Source of the DNA: Nostoc sp. UHCC 0926
GTDB taxonomy: Bacteria > Cyanobacteriota > Cyanobacteriia > Cyanobacteriales > Nostocaceae
Length of the DNA stretch: 64,000 bases
Direction of reading: 5' to 3'
Assembly (NCBI RefSeq): GCF_028623165.1
Contig: NZ_CP117768.1
Location: 3,348,001 to 3,412,000 of the forward strand
Numbering within the stretch: the first letter of the stretch is position 1; every line of letters starts with the position of its first letter. Both the position numbers and the translations under genes were made by a program. The notes below the pieces were generated by a model that did no database searches, was not told the DNA's origin, and worked only from the letters and a program-made list of their open reading frames with translations. Shown piece by piece: positions 1 through 6,815 of the stretch.

Positions 1-1
1 T

Positions 2-112
2 ATCCAAGGACTAAAAGCTGGGGACAAAATTGTTGTTTCCGGTATTCTTAGCCTAACCAATGACGCTCCCATCAAGCCTGCACCGCAAGAAGTGGGTAGT
101 CGGAGTTTTTAA
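2..112 (+). CDS. Efflux-pump periplasmic adaptor (HlyD/RND family), C-terminal end only
   Basis: Only the last 36 codons and the TAA stop lie in the window; the gene begins upstream of base 1. The visible residues GLKAGDKIVVSGILSL followed by a Pro-rich tail match the C-terminal end of membrane-fusion adaptors of RND or ABC exporters, where a G-L-x-x-G-D-x-V-V-x-x-G motif forms the membrane-proximal domain. Such subunits bridge an inner-membrane pump to the outer-membrane channel. The pump is not visible, and the stretch is short, so the family call rests on one motif. Confidence 0.6.
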   Translation: MQGLKAGDKIVVSGILSLTNDAPIKPAPQEVGSRSF

Positions 113-142
113 TATTTGTACCAATCGATAACTACTTGACAC

Positions 143-165
143 TCCCTGCTCTAAAGAGACAGGGA
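143..165. terminator. Hairpin after the efflux adaptor; possible terminator or IS200/IS605-type end
   Basis: TCCCTG + CTCT pairs with AGAG + CAGGGA around an AA loop with one bulged A, followed by TTCTTT. It sits 31 bases after the adaptor stop, so a terminator is the simplest reading. On the minus strand the same hairpin followed by AGTGTCAAG resembles right-end hairpins of cyanobacterial IS200/IS605 elements as I remember them; no transposase or TnpB gene is adjacent. Confidence 0.4.
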
Positions 166-264
166 TTCTTTAATCAATGAGCCAACTTGCTTTTGTTGCT
201 TCGACAAACATAAATCCCTATTTTGAATAAATTTACATCTTTAAAGGGGAAAGCGTGAATAATC

Positions 265-729
265 ATGAAAATCGCTATTGGCAGTGATGAACGCACCAAC
301 CTTACAGATAAGGTATTGGAAGAACTTAAGCAACGTGGGCATGAAGTTATACCCTTCGGTTCCCTAGCCGAGAATGATCTAGAAGTTGATTGGCCTCTCA
401 GCTGTAGTAAAGTTGCTTTGGCAGTGGCAACCCAGAAAGCAGATGAAGGGATTGTCTTTTGTTGGACTGGTACAGGTGCATCTATTGCCGCCAACAAAGT
501 CTCAGGGATACGTGCAGCTTTGTGTCATGATGCCGAGACGGCACGCGGGGCCCGCATCTGGAATCATGCGAACGTCCTTGTACTAAGTTTACGTGCTACT
601 ACAGAAGCGATCGCTAAAGAAATATTAGATGTCTGGTTTAGCACACCCTATTCTGAAGATGAGTGGAATCTCCTGCAAATGGAGCGAATTAGACAGTTAG
701 AGAAAAGTGCAATGGCATCAAAAATTTAA
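265..729 (+). CDS. RpiB/LacA/LacB family sugar-phosphate isomerase
   Basis: The 154-residue protein begins MKIAIGSDER and carries the family core: V-F-C-W-T-G-T-G-A-S-I-A-A-N-K, then G-I-R-A-A-L-C-H-D and N-H-A-N-V-L-V-L. RpiB enzymes interconvert ribose 5-phosphate and ribulose 5-phosphate through an enediolate; the Cys just before the glycine-rich loop is the usual catalytic base and is present. The canonical loop is CGTGIG; here a Trp is inserted after the Cys (C-W-T-G-T-G), a variant seen in a subgroup whose substrate is uncertain, so other phospho-sugars are possible. The length is normal. It stands alone between the adaptor gene and a repeat field. The start follows AAAGGGGA by about 15 bases, so the ribosome site is weak. 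Confidence 0.8.
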   Translation: MKIAIGSDERTNLTDKVLEELKQRGHEVIPFGSLAENDLEVDWPLSCSKVALAVATQKADEGIVFCWTGTGASIAANKVSGIRAALCHDAETARGARIWNHANVLVLSLRATTEAIAKEILDVWFSTPYSEDEWNLLQMERIRQLEKSAMASKI

Positions 730-799
730 AATTTACATCTTCTGATATATTGCAGCATTATTAATCAGTCCCATATCCCGCCAAGACTCGAAGTGCAAG

Positions 800-872
800 G
801 CTAATAGCCAAAGTCCATTTTAATGGACTGAAACTCTTTCTTAGTCGTCTTTAGACAACCTTAGCTATTAGC
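800..872. repeat. Small inverted-repeat element (GCTAATAG ends) with inner hairpin
   Basis: GCTAATAG at the left end is repeated inverted (CTATTAGC) at the right end. Inside is a hairpin AGTCCATT / AATGGACT. No reading frame fills it. It looks like a dispersed non-coding repeat. Confidence 0.5.
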
Positions 873-939
873 ATCAGAATTCATTCTGAGGCGGTTGTTG
901 GGATTGCTGCAAGATTTCAGTAAATATAGTTAATGAGTT

Positions 940-1038
940 AAGACTTACGCAAAAATTGCCAAAAAGCTTAATTTATCGTAGACACGTAGTGGCTTGCCGC
1001 AGGCTACCGCTAAGAATCGTACAGTGTGTGTAAGTCCT
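940..1038. repeat. MITE-like element, copy A (AGGACTTACGC ends)
   Basis: Left end AAGACTTACGC and right end GTAAGTCCT form terminal inverted repeats shared with three larger copies near 21.9, 23.2 and 25.3 kb. AAAAAGCTTAATTTATCG is common to the copies. It is flanked by ATGAGTT (933-939) and ATGAGTC (1039-1045), a 7-base direct repeat with one mismatch, as expected for a target-site duplication. Confidence 0.7.
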
Positions 1039-1110
1039 ATGAGTCTTTGATACTGATTAATCAGGCTTATTACAGTTTTGCGTAAAAGCGTAGCGTTTTT
1101 AATGCATCCC

Positions 1111-1316
1111 GATGCATTGGCATTGTAAGGGGACGCATTAACAATGCGGCTGACGCATTAACATTGTATCGGAATGCATTGGCATTGTAAGGAGACGCAT
1201 TAACATTGTATTGGGATGCATTGGCATTGTAAGGAGACGCATTAACATTGTATTGGGATGTATTGGCATTGCAGGGGGACGCATTAACATTGTATTGGGA
1301 TACATTGGCATTGCAA
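1111..1316. repeat. 21/42-base tandem repeat array, about five 42-base units
   Basis: Two alternating 21-base half-units, one containing GCATTGGCATTGTAAGGAG and one GCATTAACATTGTATTGG, repeat with a 42-base period. Because 21 is a multiple of three, the minus strand stays open and would encode a heptapeptide repeat of the form Q-Y-N-V-N-A-S / P-Y-N-A-N-A-S. No ribosome site or domain supports translation, so it is listed as a repeat. Confidence 0.85.
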
Positions 1317-1417
1317 GGTATTGCCAAATTTAATTCGCTACGAATTAATGAAATGCTGTACTTAGAACTCCGTCGCGTTCATATTTTAATGTAGATAAAC
1401 AAAATTAATTACACAAT

Positions 1418-1511
1418 GTCATTGCGAATGGAGCGAAGCGAAATGAAGCAATCGCAAGGGCTGGGATTGCTTCTCTTCGAGACGCTCCGCGAACGCTTCG
1501 CTCGCAATGAC
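1418..1511. repeat. Palindromic dispersed repeat (GTCATTGCGA ends)
   Basis: GTCATTGCGA at the left and TCGCAATGAC at the right are inverted; the inside is made of further palindromes (GAGCGAAGCG, GAGACGCTCCGCGAACGC). TTAATTACA on the left and TGTAATTAA on the right extend the symmetry. It is a typical Nostoc-type intergenic REP element. Confidence 0.7.
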
Positions 1512-1612
1512 TGTAATTAATTCTGTACGGTTACTTAATGTAGATACGCAGTGGCTTGCCGCAGGCTACCACTCCAGGCGCAGAGGACTCAGAGAAAAGA
1601 GGGAAAAGTGCT

Positions 1613-3529
1613 TTATTTCAACAATCTCAGACCACTGAGAGTAACTAATACTGTGGAACCTTCATGGCCAATGACGCCGATAGGTAAGTTAATATTTCCC
1701 AGAAAGTTGCCCACCAAAAGCAACATAATGAAACCCAACGCTACGAATATATTCTGTTTGACTATGGATTGCGATCGCCTACCCAAATGCATCGCCACGG
1801 CAATTTTTTCTAACCTGTCTGCCATCAGTATTATATCTGCGGTTTCTAATGCCACATCACTACCAGATATTCCCATCGCTATACCCACAGATGCTTGCGC
1901 TAGGGCTGGTGCATCATTGATCCCATCGCCTACCATTGCCACAGTTTGATATTGTTGCTGTAGACGACGGATAACATCCAGCTTATCTTCTGGCAGAAGT
2001 TGAGCATATACCCGATCAATTCCTACTGCTTTGGCGATACTGTAAGCAGTTTCTTGATTATCCCCAGTTAACATGACAATTTGCTCAATTCCCAGTTTCT
2101 TTAAGCGGGTAATAGTTACGGCTGCTTCCACTCTCACCTCATCTGCGATCGCAATTATGCCCATCACCTCTGCCCCTCTGTTTCCCTGTGCTACCCAAAC
2201 CACAGTTTTACCTTCTTGCTCCAAAGATTGAGCCATTTCTCGCAATTCTTCAGGTAAATTTGTGACATACTGTTGCACAAAAACGGCATTGCCCACAATT
2301 ACCTGTTGCTCTTGAGCGATTCCCACAATTCCCTGTCCAGGTATAGCTTGCACTTGAACTGCACCAACCCAATCCAAATTACCAGCCGCCTGCACAATTG
2401 CCTTACCAATGGGATGTTCTGAATAGGATTCCACACTAGCAGCAGTTTTTAATACATCTGCTTGAGTGTATTCACTAACTGAAATTACCTGGAATACCTG
2501 CACCTGTCCTGTTGTTAAGGTACCAGTTTTATCAAATGCGATCGCTCGCACTTTGCCAATCTTCTCCAACTGTGCCCCATTCTTAAACAAAATTCCTTGT
2601 CTTGCACCATTGGCGATTCCCGAAAGCAGCGTGGGCATAATTGCAGCCATTAACGCACAGGGAGAAGCTACCACTAGGAAGGTAAGCGCCCGATAAATCG
2701 TCGTTTCCCAATCCCAACCCCACAGAAATGGCGGTAAAGTTGCCAGTAATATCCCAGCTACTACAATGACTTTGGCATATCCCTTCTCAAAGCGATCAAT
2801 AAACTCTTGCGAAGGAGGTGCTTCAGTCTTTGCCTGTTCTACCAAACGAATCACACGCACAATCAAACTACTTTGGGCTGGTTTGTGTACCTTAATTTGC
2901 AATCCACCATAGCCGTTGAGTGTGCCGGCAAATACTTCTGCGCCCACTGTTTTCTCTACAGGTAAAGACTCGCCTGTAATTGCAGCTTGATTGAGCGTGC
3001 TGTAACCAGATAAAATTATCCCATCAGTAGGAATTAGCTCTCCGGGTTTGACGACAATCTCATCACCCACTTTTAGCTGAGTGATCGGAATTTCCTCTTC
3101 CCTTCCCTGATGCAAAACCCTTGCTGTATCTGGCGTCAAACTCATCAAACTGCGGATACTCCGCTCAGTTCGCTGCATTGCATAGCCTTCTAATGCACCA
3201 CTGATGGCAAAAATCAGAATCAAAATTGCCCCATCAATAATTAGATGATATTCTCTTCGCCATAAGCCGAGGCTAGCAGCACCAATCGCTGCCACAATCA
3301 TCAGCAAATCTACATCGAGTTCTTTTTCTTTGAAGAGAGTAGTCAATCCCTCCCGCGCACTTTCGTAACCACCAATCACGTAAGCAGCGGGTAGCAGCAG
3401 GAATGCTAATCCCAAAGCACCAAGATGCAAGGCGAACCATCCGAGAAATAGCAGCAACCCACATAGGAGGGCTGCTACAGTATCCGCGTGTTCTCTAGTG
3501 AATTGGGTAAAACGTTGGGGATAGAGCAT
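1613..3529 (-). CDS. coaT: P1B-4 type heavy-metal ATPase, cobalt exporter CoaT
   Basis: This 638-residue P-type ATPase would export a transition metal across the inner membrane using ATP. It has the phosphorylated Asp in D-K-T-G-T (D333), the T-G-E-S actuator loop, G-D-G-I-N-D-A-P hinge and about eight membrane helices. The metal site in helix 6 is S-P-C (residues 289-291), not C-P-C, and the last helix carries H-E-G-S-T; this combination defines the P1B-4 class, whose known members move Co2+ (CoaT of Synechocystis) and sometimes Zn2+ or Fe2+. The N-terminal metal-binding domain of ZntA/CopA proteins is absent, which is usual in this class. The symmetric operator 30 bases upstream and a CoaR homologue nearby support cobalt as the effector. 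CadA/ZntA-type Zn or Cd export is the main alternative. Confidence 0.88.
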   Translation of the reverse strand: MLYPQRFTQFTREHADTVAALLCGLLLFLGWFALHLGALGLAFLLLPAAYVIGGYESAREGLTTLFKEKELDVDLLMIVAAIGAASLGLWRREYHLIIDGAILILIFAISGALEGYAMQRTERSIRSLMSLTPDTARVLHQGREEEIPITQLKVGDEIVVKPGELIPTDGIILSGYSTLNQAAITGESLPVEKTVGAEVFAGTLNGYGGLQIKVHKPAQSSLIVRVIRLVEQAKTEAPPSQEFIDRFEKGYAKVIVVAGILLATLPPFLWGWDWETTIYRALTFLVVASPCALMAAIMPTLLSGIANGARQGILFKNGAQLEKIGKVRAIAFDKTGTLTTGQVQVFQVISVSEYTQADVLKTAASVESYSEHPIGKAIVQAAGNLDWVGAVQVQAIPGQGIVGIAQEQQVIVGNAVFVQQYVTNLPEELREMAQSLEQEGKTVVWVAQGNRGAEVMGIIAIADEVRVEAAVTITRLKKLGIEQIVMLTGDNQETAYSIAKAVGIDRVYAQLLPEDKLDVIRRLQQQYQTVAMVGDGINDAPALAQASVGIAMGISGSDVALETADIILMADRLEKIAVAMHLGRRSQSIVKQNIFVALGFIMLLLVGNFLGNINLPIGVIGHEGSTVLVTLSGLRLLK

Positions 3530-3558
3530 GAGAGGTGAATTAACAGGGACTCTCTCAC

Positions 3559-3596
3559 GCTAAACCTTGACATTAATGTTAATGTCAAGGTTTAGC
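3559..3596 (-). promoter_or_regulatory. MerR/CoaR-type operator-promoter of coaT
   Basis: A perfect 38-base inverted repeat: 18-base arms (GCTAAACCTTGACATTAA and its complement) around a TG centre. On the minus strand TTGACA (3588-3583) is followed after 20 bases by TAGCGT, a long spacer typical of promoters that MerR-family activators untwist. The centre lies between -35 and -10, where such regulators bind. Because it is symmetric, the plus strand offers the same arrangement (TTGACA, 20 bases, TAGCAT), so it could fire in both directions. Confidence 0.8.
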
Positions 3597-3725
3597 ATGA
3601 AAAATGCTCCAAGAATGGGTTTCAAATTTCTTATCAGAGGATGAAAGCGATTGCCTCTGGTAAGCTCCACGATCGCAAAAAAGTGCTAAATCTTGTTGAT
3701 ACCAGTTTTAAAGTTCAAGATATAA

Positions 3726-4202
3726 ATAACTAATAAATATACAGGACGAGTCTTAGAGATATATTTCAATGCATTTGAGCATAGTCAATCTGCGGTGGGG
3801 GTGTTCAGTTGCGGTCAGCACTACCCCAAACTTGGTTTTCTTCATCTGACGGTCATCGACTTTGGTATTGGTATCCCTACTAGTGTTCGCTCTCTACCTC
3901 AGAACTTAAACAAGAGTGCTAATGAGGCTCTACAGTGGGCGTTCGAGCCGGGAAATAGCACTAAGCAAGACAGTATCTCCCGTGGCGCAGGCTTAAATTT
4001 ATTGCAATAGTTCATCGTAAAAAATCATGGAAACCTTACAATTTTTAGTAATGACGGATATGTCAATATGGGCGATAATATTATATATGAGAACACATGT
4101 ACTAATTTCAAGGGAACCCTGATTAATATTGCACTTCGGTGTGATGAATCTTACTACTGCCTAGCAACTGAAGCTCATCAACTTAAGAAGCGGTTATTTT
4201 AA
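3726..4202 (+). pseudogene. Broken HATPase_c (serine kinase/anti-sigma-like) gene
   Basis: Read in one frame, this stretch encodes the core of a GHKL ATPase: N-box E-I-Y-F-N-A-F-E-H-S, then V-I-D-F-G-I-G-I-P (G1 box) and R-G-A-G-L-N-L-L-Q (G2 box). A TAG at 4008-4010 interrupts it right after the G2 box; beyond it the frame continues with F-I-V-K-N-H-G-N-L-T-I-F-S and runs to a TAA at 4202. Upstream the frame is closed by a TAA at 3723 with no start before the N-box, so the N-terminus is missing. It sits 16 bases before the DUF4325 gene on the same strand and was probably the first gene of that module. Translation from GTG 3795 to the TAG is possible but would give a fragment without the N-box. 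Confidence 0.75.
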
Positions 4203-4218
4203 ATAGGGAGATAGAGGA

Positions 4219-4566
4219 ATGGCATACAAAATTTTTGATCTCGTCGGGAAATACGCCATCAGCGCTGAGAGTGGGCAGAAGCTATATGACCAGATTCATC
4301 CAGTTCTGCTTTCTGGCAACCCTGTAGAATTAGATTTTACTGGAGTTCAGGTCTTTGCGTCTCCCTTTTTCAACATTGCGATCGCTCATCTCTTGAAAGA
4401 TATTCCAGCAGATAACCTTAATCGACTGGTTGAGTTCACCGCTATAAGTTCTGAGGGGTGGAATGTTCTTGAGCGTGTGATTGCCAATGCGAAGCATTAC
4501 TATTCTGATGAGCAATTTCGTAATGCGGTGGATGCAGCGATCGCAGAGCAGGCTGCAACTTTTTAA
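4219..4566 (+). CDS. STAS-like domain protein (DUF4325 family)
   Basis: A 115-residue single-domain protein. V-E-L-D-F-T-G-V-Q-V-F-A-S-P-F-F-N at about residues 36-52 is the strand-loop signature of the DUF4325 STAS-like family, which resembles anti-sigma-factor antagonists. Such proteins usually accompany a GHKL ATPase of the RsbW/SpoIIAB kind, and the remnant of one lies directly upstream. A GGGAGATAGAGGA stretch before the ATG is a good ribosome site. The downstream PIN gene starts three bases after the stop, so the two are almost certainly co-translated. No Ser in an obvious RsbV-type phosphorylation context stands out; partner binding rather than enzymatic activity is expected. Confidence 0.75.
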   Translation: MAYKIFDLVGKYAISAESGQKLYDQIHPVLLSGNPVELDFTGVQVFASPFFNIAIAHLLKDIPADNLNRLVEFTAISSEGWNVLERVIANAKHYYSDEQFRNAVDAAIAEQAATF

Positions 4567-4569
4567 AGC

Positions 4570-5193
4570 ATGGTGGTCAATCTTAATATCCAAGCTGATA
4601 TCATCGATATCAAAACTGATAATCCCCAGCAGGGTGATATTTTCCTTGTAGATACCAACGTCTGGTTTTGGCAGACTTATACAAATGCTGGGTTTGGTAC
4701 TCAAACTTCCAGATTCAGCAATTATCTCAAATATATCAATCAAGCTCTTATAAATGGAGCCACACTGACATATTCTGGGCTAATTTTGGCTGAATTGGCT
4801 CATATCATTGAGAAAACTGAATATAACATTTATACAAAATCACATGGGTCTTTGCCATTTAAGGAATATCGTCATAATTACCCAAATGAACGGATGAATG
4901 TTGTTGCCGAAGTTCAGTCAGCTTGGAGTCAGGTTAAGGCGCTTGCTGTTCCTGTTAATCTGACAGTAGATGACGCAACAACCGATGCAGCACTAAACAG
5001 ATTTCAAACTCAAGCTGTTGACGGCTACGATCTACTACTTCTCGAAGCTATTAGCAGAGCAGGAGCAGGGAAAATTAAAATTATCACAGATGACATGGAT
5101 TATGCTGTTGTTCCAGATATTCAGGTATTTACAAGCAACAACAACGTCATCCAAGCAGCTAATATACAGAAAAAATTATCGGCTAGCAGATAG
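4570..5193 (+). CDS. PIN-domain protein, putative nuclease effector of the STAS-like module
   Basis: The 207-residue protein shows a PIN (VapC-like) acidic constellation: D28 in F-L-V-D-T-N-V, E75 in L-I-L-A-E-L-A, D154 in V-D-G-Y-D-L-L, and D174/D175/D177 in I-T-D-D-M-D. PIN domains are Mg2+-dependent single-strand RNases in most characterised cases. It is longer than a stand-alone VapC toxin (about 130 residues). It is coupled to the DUF4325 gene by a three-base gap and no VapB-like antitoxin is next to it. The function is inferred from the fold only. The context (ATPase remnant, STAS-like protein, nuclease) suggests a regulated or conflict-type module. Confidence 0.75.
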   Translation: MVVNLNIQADIIDIKTDNPQQGDIFLVDTNVWFWQTYTNAGFGTQTSRFSNYLKYINQALINGATLTYSGLILAELAHIIEKTEYNIYTKSHGSLPFKEYRHNYPNERMNVVAEVQSAWSQVKALAVPVNLTVDDATTDAALNRFQTQAVDGYDLLLLEAISRAGAGKIKIITDDMDYAVVPDIQVFTSNNNVIQAANIQKKLSASR

Positions 5194-5300
5194 TTTAACT
5201 AAGCTAGGTTAAAAGCATAGACACGCAGTGGCTTGTCGTCAGACATCGCCTTTCTTAAATGCCCCCTCAACAACAATTAACCTCTTTAAAACCGTAATTC

Positions 5301-6437
5301 GTGGAAATTAAAAGCAGCAAGTTGACAATTAAGCAGTTAACGCACTTGGTAGGAGGCGGTTTAACTCCGCGCATGGTAAGGCATTATCATCAATTGGGAC
5401 TATTACCGCAACCAGTGCGATCGCCTAGCAATTATCGTCTCTACACCAAAAAAGATGTTCTTCGGTTGCAACGGATTGTCGCCCTCAAGCAGCAAGGGTT
5501 TCAGCTAAACCACATCCGCAATATTTTGGAGGTGGAACCAGAAGCGGACACAACTGTTAACCTCATGGGACAACTTCAGCAGCAATATCGGGCGGTGATG
5601 CAACAAATTTCTCAACTGCGGCAAACTGCATCAGCACTAGAAGGATTATTGGGGCGCGATCGCCATTGTCAAATTATCCAAGCGGAAGTTTTGGCACAAC
5701 TCAAGTTACTCGATGTCGAAACTCAAGCCGGATTGGGGGGATTGGAAAACCTGTGGAGTGGTTTGGATGCCGAAATTCATACCCACTCAGAAGCTTTTAC
5801 AGAATCGCTACAACGCTTACTACCTGATTTGTCTCACCGTTCGGAAATTGAACAGCATTTAATTTCTCAGTTGGTTTTGGCCTGTGGCGATGTCAGTTTG
5901 GTGTCCTTTGTCAAGTTGAGCCGAGATGCGATCGCAGCTAGTCGAGGAGCTTTATCTGCAAGCTGCCAAATTGTTGTCGATACCCAAACCGTTGCTGCTG
6001 CTTTGGATCAAACCCGATTACTTCACTTGGGATGCCACATCGAAACCTTGATTGATAATCCCCATATTACCACCGCCACAGAGGCAGAACTCGCTTTTTG
6101 GCAACATCGAGAATGGCGATCAAAATTGCAGCAAGTAAATCAGGGTTGTGTGCTGGTAGTCGGTTATGCTCCCTCAGTCCTTATAGAAGTTTGTGAAGCG
6201 ATCGCCAACCAGAAAATTCAGCCTGCACTAGTAATTGGGATGCCCATTGGCTTTAGCCATGCTCCCGCAGCCAAGCGACAACTGATGCAACAAGGGATAC
6301 CTTTTATTACAGTTGAAGGAACTTTGGGAGGTGGTGCTTTAGCTGCTACTGCCCTAAATGCCTTGGTTGAGTCACTGATTGATAAGCCAGATTGTCATTG
6401 TTATCTCAAAAATATAGTAGATTCTGCTGAGTGCTGA
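5301..6437 (+). CDS. coaR: CoaR-like cobalt-responsive MerR regulator with precorrin-isomerase-like domain
   Basis: Residues 8-77 form a MerR winged helix (L-T-P-R-M-V-R-H-Y-H-Q-L-G-L-L, then N-Y-R-L-Y), residues 80-120 a coiled coil, and residues about 170-360 resemble precorrin-8X methylmutase (CobH/CbiC), ending in P-A-L-V-I-G-M-P-I-G-F and G-G-G-A-L-A-A-T-A-L-N-A-L. The C-terminus has C365-H366-C367, the Cys-His-Cys motif that Synechocystis CoaR needs for cobalt sensing. The position of the CobH catalytic His (H-A-C-G in the enzyme) is Leu here (V-L-A-C-G-D), consistent with a sensor. The start is GTG at 5301; an in-frame TAA lies six bases upstream. It should act on the palindrome at 3559-3596 and induce coaT when cobalt is in excess. 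Normally coaR and coaT are near neighbours; here 1.8 kb separates them. Confidence 0.88.
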   Translation: MEIKSSKLTIKQLTHLVGGGLTPRMVRHYHQLGLLPQPVRSPSNYRLYTKKDVLRLQRIVALKQQGFQLNHIRNILEVEPEADTTVNLMGQLQQQYRAVMQQISQLRQTASALEGLLGRDRHCQIIQAEVLAQLKLLDVETQAGLGGLENLWSGLDAEIHTHSEAFTESLQRLLPDLSHRSEIEQHLISQLVLACGDVSLVSFVKLSRDAIAASRGALSASCQIVVDTQTVAAALDQTRLLHLGCHIETLIDNPHITTATEAELAFWQHREWRSKLQQVNQGCVLVVGYAPSVLIEVCEAIANQKIQPALVIGMPIGFSHAPAAKRQLMQQGIPFITVEGTLGGGALAATALNALVESLIDKPDCHCYLKNIVDSAEC

Positions 6438-6815
6438 ACATTGAGTACTCAGTTCAGACACAAAGATACTCAGTACTCAGCAATACTGAAAATAATATTG
6501 TTAAATAATATTGAATTTGCTACACTTTACCAGTTTTAGTAATTCAATAATTCATAATTGTGGCCATAAACTACCAACTTGGTATAACTTGCAATATAAA
6601 TTAGAAGAATTTATAGTAAACAGACTCTGGCAATTAGAGTATAAATTATCATGCTATACAAGCTAAGGCAGAGTATAAATCAATACGGGTGCGCTGAAGG
6701 AATTAGAAGTAAAGATAACTCAGATGTATAATTAGCGCGTCTGTTGCATAATCCCTAAACAGATCGCGATTTAGGACTGACAGGCTTTCTATTTTTTACT
6801 TTAATTAAGGGGCTT
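6438..6815. other. Intergenic region before the DUF4912 gene
   Basis: A+T-rich. The first 60 bases hold degenerate repeats of GTACTCAG/CTGAGTAC type (short intergenic repeats). No gene, tRNA or strong hairpin is visible. The promoter of the following gene is presumably in the last 200 bases but no convincing -35/-10 pair was identified. Confidence 0.5.

Noticed and set aside
1111..1316. CRISPR-like array
   Set aside because: Units are directly adjacent with no unique spacers, and no cas genes are present. The 7-base arrays elsewhere fail for the same reason.
1070..1327. Minus-strand frame encoding an Asn/Ala/Tyr-rich heptapeptide repeat protein
   Set aside because: It is produced by the 21-base tandem array, has no ribosome site, no flanking non-repeat coding sequence and no known relative; kept as a repeat.
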